A stretch of 64,000 bases of DNA from Geothrix sp. PMB-07 (GTDB taxonomy: Bacteria; Acidobacteriota; Holophagae; Holophagales; Holophagaceae), in contig NZ_CP132333.1 of NCBI RefSeq assembly GCF_030758935.1, forward strand, positions 2,790,992 through 2,854,991. Direction: 5' to 3'. Positions within the stretch are counted from its first letter, which is position 1. Each line of letters opens with the position of its first letter. The notes under the pieces were generated by a model. It was not told the origin of the DNA, made no database searches, and saw only the letters and a program-made list of their open reading frames with translations. Below, piece by piece: positions 8,202-17,718 of this stretch. The position numbers and the translations under genes are program-made.

Positions 8202-11200
8202 TCAGGCTTCGACAGGAACCGGAGCGGGGTTAAGGGAACGTTTTTTCCAGAGGTAGTAGATGGCCGGGTAGACGAGCAGCTCCAGAAGGAAGCTGGTGGC
8301 CAAGCCGCCCACCATGGGGGCGGCGATGCGCTTCATCACGTCGGCGCCGGTGCCCGTGCTCCACATGATGGGCAGCAGGCCCATGAAGGCCGCGAACACG
8401 GTCATGGCCTTGGGCCGCACGCGCTTTACAGCACCGTGGATGATGGCTTCCACCAGGTCATCGGACGTCTTCAGGCGCCCCTCCCGCTGGGCCTCTTCGT
8501 AGCTGAGATCCAGGAAAAGCAGCATGAACACGCCGGTCTCGGCATCCAGACCCATGAGGGCGATGAGGCCCACCCACACGGCGATGCTCATGTTGTAACC
8601 CAGCGTCCAGAGGAACCAGAAGGCGCCGATGGCGCTGAAGGGCACCGCCAGCATGACGATGGAGGCTTTGAAGGCGCTCTTGGTATTGGCATAGAGCAGG
8701 CCGAAGATCAGCACCAGGGTGATGGGCAGGATGAGCTTGAGGCGCTCCTTCACCCGGATCATGTTTTCGTACTGCCCCGACCAGGTGAGGCTGTAGCCTG
8801 CGGGCAGCTTCAGTTCCCGTTCCACCGCGGCCTTGGCGTGATGCACGTAGGAGCCCACGTCGATCTTCGAGGTGTCGAAGTCCACCAGTACGTAGCCATT
8901 CATCTGGCCGTTCTCGTCGCGGATCATGGCCGGGCCGTTGGCCCACTTCAGGTCGGCGATCTCTTCCATGGGGATCATGGCCCCGCCCGGCGCGGGGATC
9001 AGCACCCGCTTCAGGGCTTCGGGATCCTCCCGGTAGTCCCGGGCATAGCGCACGTTGATGGGATACCGCTCCCGCCCCGCGTAGACCGTGCTCTGGTTGT
9101 CGCCGCCGATGGCGGTCATCACCAGCATGTTGGCCTGCTCCACACTGAGGCCGTAGCGGGCTAGCTGATCGCGCTTCAGGACGAAATCCAGGAAGTAGCC
9201 CTGGGCGGTGCGCTCCGCGAAGGCACTGCGGGTGCCCGGCACGCCCTGGAGGATGCGCTCAGCCTCGATGGACACCTGCTGGATGACCTCCAGGTCGGCG
9301 CCATTGATCTTGAGGCCCACGGGCGTGCGAATGCCCGTGCTGAGCATGTCCAGCCGCGCCTTGATGGGCATGGTCCAGGCATTGGGAATGGCCGGGAGTT
9401 TCACCACGCGGTCCAGCTCGGCGACGATCTCCTCCTGGGTGATGCGATCGCGCCAGATGGGCCGGAGCACCGCCTTGAGGAAGTCCGGCGCCCAGGAGCT
9501 GTACCAGCGGGGCTTCTCCCGCCACTGGTCCTCGGGCTTCAGGTTGATCACCGTCTCCATCATGGAGAAGGGCGCCGGGTCCGTGGAGGTGTCGGCCCGG
9601 CCTGCCTTGCCGAACACGCGGTCCACTTCGGGCACGGTGCGGATGAGCCGATCCTGCACCTGGAGGATGCGCTGGGCCTCGGTCTGGCTGAGGCCCGGCA
9701 ATGTCGAGGGCATGTAGAGCAGCGTGCCTTCATTGAGAGGAGGCATGAACTCGCTGCCCAGACTCAGGAAGGCCGGGATGGTGGCAGCCACCAGCAGCAC
9801 CGCCACGGCGATGGTCGCCTTGGCGTGCTTTACCACGAAGCGGCAGGGGCCTTCGTAGATGCGGTGAAGGAAGACGCTGATGGGGTGCTTTTCTTCGGCG
9901 TAGTACTTGCCGACGACCATCTGGGTCGCCGTCCAGGCCAGCCAGCGGGGCTTGAAGCTGAAGGGCTCCACCCGGGCGAAGAGCATGCGCATGGCCGGGT
10001 CGAGGGTGAGCGCCAGCAGGGCCGCGATGGCCATGGCGAAGTTCTTGGAGAAGGCCAGCGGCTTGAAAAGGCGCCCTTCCTGATCCATCAGCGTGAAGAT
10101 GGGCAGGAAGCTCACCGCCACCACCAGCAGCGAGAAGAAGACCGAGGGTCCCACTTCCATGAGGGCCTCCAGGCGCACCTGATAGAAGCTCCCGGGCTTG
10201 CCGGCCTCAATCCACTTCTCGATTTTCTTGTAGGCGTTCTCCACTTCGACGATGGCTCCGTCCACCAGCACGCCGATGGAGATGGCGATGCCCGCCAGGC
10301 TCATCAGGTTGGCGTTCTGCCCCACGCCGAACATCGGCAGGAACGCCAGCGCCACACTGACGGGGATGGTAACGATGGGCACGATGGCCGATGGGATGTG
10401 CCAAAGGAAGATGAGGATGATGATGGAGACGACGATCATCTCCTCGATGAGCTTGTGCTTCACCGTCTTGATGGCGTTGTGGATCAGCTCGGAGCGGTCG
10501 TAGACCGTCACCACCTCCACCCCTTCGGGCAGGCCCTGCTTCAGCTCCTTGATCCTGGTTTTGACGGCGTCGATGACGTTCAGGGCGTTCTCGCCCTGGC
10601 GCATGATGACGATGCCGCCCACGGCATCGCCCTGGCCATCCAGGTCCGCGAGACCCCGGCGCATCTCCGGCCCCAGGGTGACGGTGGCCACCTCGCCGAT
10701 GCGCACCGGGGTGCCATTCTCCGCGCGCAGGACCGCTTGTTCGAGATCCTTGGTGGTTTTCACGTAGCCACGGCCGCGAACCATGTATTCTCGGCCCCCG
10801 TATTCGACCAGGCGCCCGCCCACCTCTGAGTTGGCGGACTTTACGGCGCCGATCACCGATTCGATGGGAATCCGATAGGCGGCCAGCTTGTGCGGATCCA
10901 CCTGCACCTGGAACTGCCGGGCCTGCCCCCCAACCGTGGCCACTTCGGACACGCCGGGCGTGCTCTGGAGGCCGAAGCGGAGGAACCAGTCCTGGAGGGA
11001 TCGCAACTCATCGGTGCTGCGCTTGCCGCTGCGATCCGCCAGGGCGTACTGGTACACCCAACCCACGGAGGTGGCATCGGGGCCCAGCGAAGGCTGCACG
11101 CCCGGAGGCAGGCTGGTGGTGATCTTGCTGAGGTACTCGAGGGTGCGGGACCGCGCCCAGTAGATGTCGGTGCCGTCCTCGTAGATCACGTACACGTACG

Positions 11201-11507
11201 AGAAACCGAAATCCGAAAGGGCGCGGACGGCCTTCACCTTCGGCGCGCCCAGCAGGGCGGTGACGATGGGGTAGGTCACCTGGTCTTCCACGATGTCCGG
11301 GCTGCGGTCCCACTTGGTGTAGACGATCACCTGGGTGTCGCTGAGATCCGGTAGGGCGTCCATGGGGATGTGGCGCATGGTCCAGAAGGACAGGGCGATG
11401 AGCACCGCCGAGGCGGCCATCACCAACCAGCGGTTCTCCGCCGAGAAGCGGATGATGCGCTGGAGAATCGTCGGGTGTTCGGGGTCGTAGCTGGCGTGTC
11501 CGCTCAT
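8202..11507 (-). CDS. cusA: Heavy-metal RND efflux pump permease, CusA/CzcA family
   Basis: 1101 residues, the full family length. It has an N-terminal membrane helix and two large periplasmic loops, each followed by a block of membrane helices. The fourth-helix region has the charged proton-relay (GVLVDGAIVEVENAYK). RLDMLSTGIRTPVGLKI and MMETVINLKPEDQW are typical of the copper/silver branch. It exports Cu(I)/Ag(I) from periplasm or cytoplasm using the proton gradient, in complex with CusB and CusC. It starts 10 nt after the cusB stop. Metal choice is supported by the HMBD of CusB and the YHS genes beside it. Confidence 0.93.
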   Translation of the reverse strand: MSGHASYDPEHPTILQRIIRFSAENRWLVMAASAVLIALSFWTMRHIPMDALPDLSDTQVIVYTKWDRSPDIVEDQVTYPIVTALLGAPKVKAVRALSDFGFSYVYVIYEDGTDIYWARSRTLEYLSKITTSLPPGVQPSLGPDATSVGWVYQYALADRSGKRSTDELRSLQDWFLRFGLQSTPGVSEVATVGGQARQFQVQVDPHKLAAYRIPIESVIGAVKSANSEVGGRLVEYGGREYMVRGRGYVKTTKDLEQAVLRAENGTPVRIGEVATVTLGPEMRRGLADLDGQGDAVGGIVIMRQGENALNVIDAVKTRIKELKQGLPEGVEVVTVYDRSELIHNAIKTVKHKLIEEMIVVSIIILIFLWHIPSAIVPIVTIPVSVALAFLPMFGVGQNANLMSLAGIAISIGVLVDGAIVEVENAYKKIEKWIEAGKPGSFYQVRLEALMEVGPSVFFSLLVVAVSFLPIFTLMDQEGRLFKPLAFSKNFAMAIAALLALTLDPAMRMLFARVEPFSFKPRWLAWTATQMVVGKYYAEEKHPISVFLHRIYEGPCRFVVKHAKATIAVAVLLVAATIPAFLSLGSEFMPPLNEGTLLYMPSTLPGLSQTEAQRILQVQDRLIRTVPEVDRVFGKAGRADTSTDPAPFSMMETVINLKPEDQWREKPRWYSSWAPDFLKAVLRPIWRDRITQEEIVAELDRVVKLPAIPNAWTMPIKARLDMLSTGIRTPVGLKINGADLEVIQQVSIEAERILQGVPGTRSAFAERTAQGYFLDFVLKRDQLARYGLSVEQANMLVMTAIGGDNQSTVYAGRERYPINVRYARDYREDPEALKRVLIPAPGGAMIPMEEIADLKWANGPAMIRDENGQMNGYVLVDFDTSKIDVGSYVHHAKAAVERELKLPAGYSLTWSGQYENMIRVKERLKLILPITLVLIFGLLYANTKSAFKASIVMLAVPFSAIGAFWFLWTLGYNMSIAVWVGLIALMGLDAETGVFMLLFLDLSYEEAQREGRLKTSDDLVEAIIHGAVKRVRPKAMTVFAAFMGLLPIMWSTGTGADVMKRIAAPMVGGLATSFLLELLVYPAIYYLWKKRSLNPAPVPVEA

Positions 11508-11517
11508 GGTCGCCCCC

Positions 11518-12873
11518 TCAATGCCGATGCTCGCCCGCAGGGGCAGGAGTGGGTGTGGAAGGCCCGGCCTGCCGGCTCAGATGGGCCAGGGCCGCCTTCA
11601 GGCGGGATTCAGAATCCACCAGGAAGTTGGCACGCACGACCACTTCCTCACCAGCCCGGAGGCCGGAGCGGATCTCGACCTTCTCGCCCAGCCCGGTGCC
11701 GGTGCTGACGGCGCGGGGCTCGAACCGGCCCTCTCCCAGCGACACGAACACCACCTTGGTGGTGCCCGCATCCAGCACCGCATCCAGGGGCACGATGAGC
11801 CCCTTGCGACCCTGGGCCATGAGGCGGACGTCGCCGAACATCTCAGGTTTCAGCTCGCCGTGCGGATTGGCGAACTCCAGCCGGGCCCTGGCCGTGCGGG
11901 TCTTGGGATCCATGCTGGGATCGATGAAGGCCACGCGGCCCTTGAAGGTCTTCCCTGCCGACGAGGCCACCGTGAGCTCTGCGGGCATGCCTACCTTCAC
12001 GCGCCCCAGCTCGGCCTCGTAGATGTCCGCCTGCACCCAGACATGGCCCAGGTCGGTGATTTCCAGGGGGATGTCAGCGGAGGTGATGCGGGCCCCTTCC
12101 ACCACGTTCTTGGCCGTCACCACGCCCGAGATGGGGCTGCGCAGCGTGAGCGCACGCTGCACCTCGCCGGTCTTTTCGAGGCGATCCAAAGCCTCCTGGG
12201 GGACGTCCCAGAGCTGCAACCTTCGGCGGGCGGCCTCCAGCAACTCGCCTCCGCTGCCCTGCAGGCTTCCGCCCGCCAGGGCCTTCTGGGTTTTCTGGGC
12301 CAGCAGGAATTCGCGCTGGGCGCTGACAAAGTCGGGGCTGTAGAGGCTGAACAGGGGCTGGCCTTTGGCCACGGGCTTGCCCACGAAATCCACGAAGAGC
12401 TTCTCCACGAAGCCCTCGACCTTCACGTTCACCTTGCGGACGCGGGTCTCATCCACCACCACACGGCCCACTGTGCGCAGTTCGCCCCCGACCTCGCCCT
12501 CGACCGCCTTTTCGGTGCGCAGGCCGATGAGCTGCTGGCGCTCATGGTCGATGACCACCGCCGCGTGGGTGTCCGTTCCGGTTCCCTCTTTCCCGTGCTC
12601 GCCCGGATGGGCCAGAGCGCCCCCTTCCATGGGCACCAGGTCCATGCCGCAGATGGGGCAGGTGCCCGCATGATCCTGGATGATCTGCGGGTGCATGGGG
12701 CATTGGTACATCTGCTTCTTGGCTGCGACCTGACTGACGGCTGACGCCGCCGGGTTGCGGAAGAGCAACATGCCGCCGGCACCCACCACGAGACCAAGGG
12801 CCGTAAAAGCGATGGCGCGGATGGAGAAGGTTTTGCGGGCAGAGGGATCGAAGGAAGGCTTCTCGAGGCTCAT
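11518..12873 (-). CDS. cusB: RND periplasmic adaptor CusB with heavy-metal-binding domain
   Basis: 451 residues. It has an N-terminal membrane anchor (about 22-40), then the heavy-metal-binding motif YQCPMHPQIIQDHAGTCPICGMDLVP in outline (two CPxC/MH blocks, about 55-80), then the barrel-sandwich, alpha-hairpin and beta-barrel domains of a membrane fusion protein. A His-rich C-terminus (GEHRH) may also bind metal. It hands metal to CusA and links it to CusC. It lies 8 nt after cusC and 10 nt before cusA, so the genes are co-translated or nearly so. Confidence 0.93.
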   Translation of the reverse strand: MSLEKPSFDPSARKTFSIRAIAFTALGLVVGAGGMLLFRNPAASAVSQVAAKKQMYQCPMHPQIIQDHAGTCPICGMDLVPMEGGALAHPGEHGKEGTGTDTHAAVVIDHERQQLIGLRTEKAVEGEVGGELRTVGRVVVDETRVRKVNVKVEGFVEKLFVDFVGKPVAKGQPLFSLYSPDFVSAQREFLLAQKTQKALAGGSLQGSGGELLEAARRRLQLWDVPQEALDRLEKTGEVQRALTLRSPISGVVTAKNVVEGARITSADIPLEITDLGHVWVQADIYEAELGRVKVGMPAELTVASSAGKTFKGRVAFIDPSMDPKTRTARARLEFANPHGELKPEMFGDVRLMAQGRKGLIVPLDAVLDAGTTKVVFVSLGEGRFEPRAVSTGTGLGEKVEIRSGLRAGEEVVVRANFLVDSESRLKAALAHLSRQAGPSTPTPAPAGEHRH

Positions 12874-12881
12874 GGAATCTC

Positions 12882-14270
12882 CTACATCTTGGTCATGGCG
12901 GGGCCGGCGTCCTGAGCGCCGCCTGCGGCGGCACCCGGGGTCCTGGCGGATGTCGTCGGCGCGGCGGAAGCCCCAGAACCCATGGCGGCGGAACCCAGGG
13001 AGCCGCCCGCTACAGAGGCCGTGGCGCCCAAGGCCGCCTCGCGCAGAGCGATGTGCTGGGCCTGCAGTTGGGCGAGGGTCTGCAGGAAGGCGCCCTGATC
13101 ACTCACCCAGCCGTTGAGGGCGTCCAGCGTGCTCAGGAAGGGAGCCCGGCCCGCCTCGTACTGGGCCAGAGCCGACTTGAAGCTGGCCTCGCTCTGCACC
13201 AGCAGGCCCTGGCGGTAGAGCTCGCGCGTGCGGCGCAGGGCCTGGATCTGGAGGCTGCGCTCCTCGGTGCGCTGCCGCAGCAGCGAGCGCACGGAATCGA
13301 CTTCGGCGCCCTGCCCCTGGCGGTGGTGCTCGTGCTCGGCCACGGCCCGCTGCTGCTTGTGGCGGCCGTAGATGGGCAGCGACATGCTGACGCCCACCTG
13401 CCACATGGGATCGAGGCTGCCCCGAGGCATCAGCCCCGCGGTCACGGCGAAATCCGGCCGACGGTCCAGCTTCGCCAGATCCAGCTGGCGCTCGGTCTGC
13501 CGCACGGTGGCCCGGGCACCGGCCAGTTCGGGACTGATGGCCTCCACCGCCTCGGGCCCCAGCAAGTCGGGCTCCGGCAGATCCGCCAGACTGGCAGAGG
13601 TGTCGATGGAATCCGCTGGCTCGTGCTGACGCAGGCGGTTGAGCCCGGCCACCGCGGACTTCTCCTCAGCCTCCAGCGCCCAGGTGGCCACCTGCAGGCG
13701 GGTGCGCTCCAGCTGCGCCCTCAGCAGATCGCCCTGGCTGCCCTGCCCCACCTCGTAGCGGGTGCGGGCCAGCTGTTCGGCCTGCTCGAGGAAGGTCCGC
13801 TGCTCCGCCTGCAGGGCCTTCTGGCCGCGGATCAGCAGCAGGTTCGTGTAGCCCCGGCGCACGTCGGCCTCCAGGCCCAGGCGCACCCGCGACCGCGCGG
13901 CCTCGGACACTTCCACGCCGATCGCGGCAACCTCCTTGCGCAGGCCGCGCTTGCCGGGCCAGGGGAAGGGCTGGGTGAAGGCGACGCTGTAGAAGCTGGT
14001 CTCCATGCGGCCCACCTCCAGCCGCTTGAAGCCGTCGTTCTGGAGGCCCAGCGACAGGGAGGGATCGGGCAGCACACCCGCCTGGGGCACGCGCTCCTGA
14101 TCCATGCGGACGGCGGCGGCCGCCTTCTGCAGATCCGGATGCGAGTCCAGCGCCTCGCGCAGCAGGGCCGACAACACGGGATCGGCAGATGGAGATTCGG
14201 TGGGAGGGACCTGGGCCAGGCCCGGCGCGAGAAGCACCAGGGCCGGCCACAGGCGCGAGGGCCTGGACAT
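12882..14270 (-). CDS. cusC: Outer-membrane efflux channel, CusC/TolC family
   Basis: 462 residues from ATG 14270, preceded by GGAG at five bases. It has a signal peptide with ALVLLAPGLAQ, then two repeats of the long-helix TolC fold (LREALDSHPDLQKAAAAV at the start, typical outer-membrane efflux protein repeats around residues 30-210 and 230-420). The C-terminus is rich in Ala/Gly/Ser. It forms the outer-membrane exit duct of the pump. The frame is open upstream to 14315, but that start lacks a ribosome site. Confidence 0.9.
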   Translation of the reverse strand: MSRPSRLWPALVLLAPGLAQVPPTESPSADPVLSALLREALDSHPDLQKAAAAVRMDQERVPQAGVLPDPSLSLGLQNDGFKRLEVGRMETSFYSVAFTQPFPWPGKRGLRKEVAAIGVEVSEAARSRVRLGLEADVRRGYTNLLLIRGQKALQAEQRTFLEQAEQLARTRYEVGQGSQGDLLRAQLERTRLQVATWALEAEEKSAVAGLNRLRQHEPADSIDTSASLADLPEPDLLGPEAVEAISPELAGARATVRQTERQLDLAKLDRRPDFAVTAGLMPRGSLDPMWQVGVSMSLPIYGRHKQQRAVAEHEHHRQGQGAEVDSVRSLLRQRTEERSLQIQALRRTRELYRQGLLVQSEASFKSALAQYEAGRAPFLSTLDALNGWVSDQGAFLQTLAQLQAQHIALREAALGATASVAGGSLGSAAMGSGASAAPTTSARTPGAAAGGAQDAGPAMTKM

Positions 14271-14355
14271 GGAAACTCCGGGAAAGATCAACAGGACAAG
14301 GGGCCCGAGCCGCATCGATTCGCGGCGTTCAGGCAGAGCTCCGCTCAGTCCCTGA

Positions 14356-14751
14356 TCAAATCCGGAAGGTGCTCAACCCAGCCAAGTGGCGGCCCAGGTC
14401 GGGCGCGCGCCCCCGGAGGCTGCTCCCCACAACAGGGGTTTCACCCTCAGCATTGAAGGTCGCCCAAGTGGCGGGCTCGGGCCTGGCCTCCACACGCCGC
14501 TGCGCCTGGGTCCGGCGGGTGGCCGGCGCGGCCACGACAGCCGTGCGTTCGCTGCAGGCGTTCTGGGAAGGGCCACGGTTCCCTTCGGGCTTGGGGCAGG
14601 GGCAGGCATCCTCCATGCCCGTGGGTTCGCCACAGCAGCAGGACTCATGCGTCAATGCCGCCGCGGAACCAAGCGGCTCAGCGGTCCAATCCCCCAGCCC
14701 GCCGCCCAGGAGCAGCGCGAGCATCAGGATGGCGCGCAGAACCGTCCGCAC
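14356..14751 (-). CDS. Small membrane/exported Cys-rich protein, first gene of the cus operon
   Basis: 131 residues from GTG 14751, which has GGAGG seven bases upstream. A hydrophobic segment (about 4-20, TVLRAILMLALLLGGGLG) is followed by a Cys cluster SCCCGEPTGMEDACPCPKPEG: five cysteines plus a methionine, a possible copper-binding site. The rest is Arg/Ala-rich and low complexity. No family recognised. It is the most upstream gene of the operon, 85 nt before cusC. A metal-sensing or chaperone role is only inferred from the cysteines and position. Confidence 0.55.
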   Translation of the reverse strand: MRTVLRAILMLALLLGGGLGDWTAEPLGSAAALTHESCCCGEPTGMEDACPCPKPEGNRGPSQNACSERTAVVAAPATRRTQAQRRVEARPEPATWATFNAEGETPVVGSSLRGRAPDLGRHLAGLSTFRI

Positions 14752-14887
14752 GGGAAAACCTCCGAAGATCTCATGATAGGACCTCCACCCATGTGGCAAC
14801 ACGGAATCCTTGACGGGGGTCACAGGCCGGGAGGTCAGAACGGCCCCGGAACCGGGCTGGCACCGGCTTAGGCGCTAGGATGATTCC

Positions 14888-15955
14888 ATGGGCAAGGTTG
14901 AGACGGCAGAGGTGGCGATCATCGGCGGGGGCATCGCGGGATTAAGCCTCGCCTACCACCTCGCTCGGGCAGGCCAGGGCGGCATCGTCCTGCTGGAGCG
15001 GGAGGATCAGCCCGGCACCTACGCCAGCGGCCACAACGCCGCCGTGGCCCGTTCCCTCACGGGCCGCGACGAGCACACAGCGCTCACGGTGGAAGGGCGG
15101 CGGCGCCTCGCCGAGGCCGACCTCCTGAGCCCGGGCGGCGGCCTGCTGGCCAGCGCCGAACCCGGCCCCCTGGATGCCTTCGAGGCCGAGGCGGCCCGCC
15201 ACGGCGTGGAGGTGCAGCGCGGGCCCGGCATCCCCCTGCCCGGCCTCCGGGCCGTCGAGCACCTGGCCATTCCGGGCGATGGTGTCATCGACATCGCGGG
15301 CCTGCTGCGCGCCTGCGCCGAGGGCGCACGGGCAGGAGGCGCCGACCTGCGCTTCGGCTGCGCCCTCCAAGGCCTGAAGGCCGATGCGACAGGTTTCGAC
15401 CTGGATACCGATCAGGGGCCCCTGCGGGCGGCCACCCTGGCCATCGCCGCCGGTGCATGGGCCGGAGAGCTGGGGCGGTTGGCTGGTTCCAACATTCTCT
15501 TCACGCCGCTGCGGCGTTCTCTCGTGTGGAGCGGCGCGGCGCATCCCCAGAACGAACCCTGGGCCTGGTGGGTGGATCGCCCCTTCTACCTGCGCCCCGA
15601 GAGTGGCGGCCTGCTCATGTGCCCCTGCGAAGAAGCCGCCGTGGCCCTACCTCCGCGCGGCCGTCAGCCGGAGACTGATGCCGCCGTGCTCGAGGGCCTC
15701 TACGGCAGCCTGCGGGAACTGGCGCCGCACCTGGCGGAGCGGCCGGTCACCCGTTACTGGACGGGCATCCGCACCTTCGCCCCGGACCGGCGCTTCGTCC
15801 TCGGCTGGGATCCCTGGAACCCGCGCTTGTTCTGGTCCGCGGGTCTGGGTGGCCACGGCATGACCAGCGGCTTGGCCGTGGGAGCCCACGCGGCGGATCA
15901 ATTCCTCCGGCGTCAGCCCCAGGGCCCCCTCGACCCGGCCCGATTCCGCGCCTGA
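14888..15955 (+). CDS. FAD-dependent oxidoreductase, DAO family
   Basis: 355 residues. It has an N-terminal Rossmann dinucleotide motif, VAIIGGGIAGLSLAYHL (about 9-25), with LLERE 20 residues on. A C-terminal FAD-contact motif, WSAGLGGHGMTSGLAVG, is typical of the D-amino-acid oxidase / glycine oxidase / sarcosine dehydrogenase superfamily. The substrate, probably an amino or hydroxy acid, cannot be told. Divergent from the cus operon with a 136-nt gap, and followed by an inverted repeat. GGAT before ATG 14888 is the likely ribosome site. Confidence 0.85.
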   Translation: MGKVETAEVAIIGGGIAGLSLAYHLARAGQGGIVLLEREDQPGTYASGHNAAVARSLTGRDEHTALTVEGRRRLAEADLLSPGGGLLASAEPGPLDAFEAEAARHGVEVQRGPGIPLPGLRAVEHLAIPGDGVIDIAGLLRACAEGARAGGADLRFGCALQGLKADATGFDLDTDQGPLRAATLAIAAGAWAGELGRLAGSNILFTPLRRSLVWSGAAHPQNEPWAWWVDRPFYLRPESGGLLMCPCEEAAVALPPRGRQPETDAAVLEGLYGSLRELAPHLAERPVTRYWTGIRTFAPDRRFVLGWDPWNPRLFWSAGLGGHGMTSGLAVGAHAADQFLRRQPQGPLDPARFRA

Positions 15956-15995
15956 TACCGGGTTGCCGCAGCTTCCTTTGGAAAAGCTTTTTTGT

Positions 15996-16094
15996 AAGCG
16001 GAGGAGAACGGAGGGGCTGAGGAAAGCGGAGAAAGAAAAGGCATTTGGCTTTACTTTCTCCGCTTTCCTCGGCCCTTCCGCAAACCTCCGCTTC
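15996..16094. repeat. Inverted repeat with 40-nt arms, word AAGCGGAG (copy C)
   Basis: The left arm (15996-16035) and right arm (16055-16094) match at about 34 of 40 positions, with a 19-nt AT-rich loop. The innermost part GGAAAGCGGAGAAAG is perfect. The word GCGGAG/ACGGAG recurs three times per arm. It lies between the convergent FAD oxidoreductase and symporter genes, so it could also act as a transcript end. Confidence 0.85.
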
Positions 16095-16130
16095 CAATAT
16101 TTCTTTCTTGGGCCACCGATACCCACGGGT

Positions 16131-16169
16131 GACCACGGATGAAGGTCTGATCGATCTCCATCCGTGGTC
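16131..16169. repeat. Small inverted repeat, word CCACGGAT
   Basis: GACCACGGATG (16131-16141) and its complement CATCCGTGGTC (16159-16169) form an 11-bp stem with a 17-nt loop. It lies 36 nt downstream of copy C. The same gap also contains CCCACGGGTGACC, another variant of the word. Confidence 0.7.
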
Positions 16170-16208
16170 AAAACCTTATTTCCATCCGCTCGCTCTAGGT
16201 TGGAAGCG

Positions 16209-17516
16209 TCACTCCACGCCGGCGGCCAGAACGGGTGCTTTCACCGCGGGTTCTGACGCCTGCTTCCGCCCAAGGGTGGCGTGGAAGGTGTCCCAGTCCA
16301 ATTCCTTCTCCCAGCTGGCCATGACCACGGCGGCGATGCAGTTGCCGATGTGGTTGGTGATGGCGCGGGCTTCGGACATGAACTTGTCGATGCCGAGGAT
16401 GAGCGCCATGCCGGCCACGGGAATGCCCGGCACCACCGCCAGGGTGGCCGCCAGGGTGATGAAGCCCGAGCCGGTGACGCCAGCCGCGCCCTTGCTGGTG
16501 ATCATCGCCACTACCAGGATCGCCATCTGCTGCCCCAGGGTGAGCTGGATGCCCAGGGCCTGGGCGATGAAGATCGAGGCCAGGGTCATGTAGATGTTGG
16601 TGCCATCCAGATTGAAGGAATAGCCCGTTGGAATGACCAGGCCCACCACGGATTTCGAGAGGCCCAGCTTTTCCATTTTCTCCATGAGCGGGATCAGGGC
16701 CGACTCGGAGGAGCTGGTGGCCAGCACCAGCAGCAGCTCGCTCTTGATGTAGCCCACCACCTTGAAGATGTTGAAGCCCGCCAGCCGCGCGATGAAGCCC
16801 AGCACGAGGAAGACGAAGATGGCGCAGGTGGCGTAGAAGAGCAGGATGAGCTGCGCCATGGGCACCAGCGACTTCAGCCCGAACTTGCCGATGGTGAAGG
16901 CGATGGCCGCTCCAGCGCCGAGGGGAGCCAGGTAGAGGATCTGGTTCATGACGCCGAAGAACATCTTGCTGAGGTTCTCCAGGAAGCCGATGAGCGACGC
17001 CTTGTATTTGTCATTCATGGCGGCCACGGAGAAGCCGAAGAGCACCGAAATGAGCAGCACCTGCAGCACGTCCCCTTCCGTGAACGCGCTGAACACCGTC
17101 TTGGGAATCATCTTCAGCAGGTGGTCCGTCACCGTCAGGTGCTGGGCCTGGGCCACGTAACCCGCCACCAGTTTCGGATCCAACTTGGAGGGATCCGCGT
17201 GGAAGCTGCGCCCGGGGCCGAACACGTTGGCCATGACCAGGCCGATCACCAGGGCCAAGGTGCTCACCACCTCGAAGTAGAGGATGGCCTTCCCGCCCAC
17301 ACGGCCAGCCTTCTTGATGCTGCCGGACCCGGCGATGCCCAGCACCACGCTGCAGAGAATCACCGGCGGAATGAGCATCTTGATGAGGCCGATGAAACCA
17401 TCGGCGAGGGGCTGCATCTTCACGGCGATGATGGGATAGAAGTGGCCCAGCAGCGCGCCGAGGATGATGGCCACTGCGACCCAGTTGTACAGCTTCGAGG
17501 CGAATTTCTTCATCAT
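16209..17516 (-). CDS. C4-dicarboxylate / glutamate:cation symporter (DAACS family)
   Basis: 435 residues from ATG 17516, with GGGAG upstream. Eight membrane helices and two re-entrant loops are expected. The serine-rich hairpin LATSSSESALIPLMEKM and the substrate motif GYSFNLDGTNIYM followed by TSKGAAGVTGSGFI are present, and SEARAITNHIGN closes the site. It imports dicarboxylates (malate, fumarate, succinate) or glutamate/aspartate with cations. The DcuSR/CitAB-type two-component genes immediately upstream on the same strand favour C4-dicarboxylates (DctA-like). Confidence 0.9.
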   Translation of the reverse strand: MMKKFASKLYNWVAVAIILGALLGHFYPIIAVKMQPLADGFIGLIKMLIPPVILCSVVLGIAGSGSIKKAGRVGGKAILYFEVVSTLALVIGLVMANVFGPGRSFHADPSKLDPKLVAGYVAQAQHLTVTDHLLKMIPKTVFSAFTEGDVLQVLLISVLFGFSVAAMNDKYKASLIGFLENLSKMFFGVMNQILYLAPLGAGAAIAFTIGKFGLKSLVPMAQLILLFYATCAIFVFLVLGFIARLAGFNIFKVVGYIKSELLLVLATSSSESALIPLMEKMEKLGLSKSVVGLVIPTGYSFNLDGTNIYMTLASIFIAQALGIQLTLGQQMAILVVAMITSKGAAGVTGSGFITLAATLAVVPGIPVAGMALILGIDKFMSEARAITNHIGNCIAAVVMASWEKELDWDTFHATLGRKQASEPAVKAPVLAAGVE

Positions 17517-17718
17517 GTCGGTCTCCCTTTCAGGCTTTGGATGGGAATGGAGTGGCGTGAACCGGCGCGTGCGGCACAGGTTCAGGGGCCAGCCGGAAAG
17601 GCAGCCAAAGGAACTGCGGCAGCAGTGGGAAAATTCACATGACCTCCGGGTGGTTAACCCATGCTGCGCCACCGGCAGGTCTTCTGCGGATTTCGGAAGT
17701 TGATTCGGGCTTTTGGAA

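Noticed and set aside
17517-17718. Search for a sigma-54 promoter before the dicarboxylate symporter
   Set aside because: No GG-N10-GC pair with the usual flanking bases was convincing, and the regulator has no sigma-54 activation domain.
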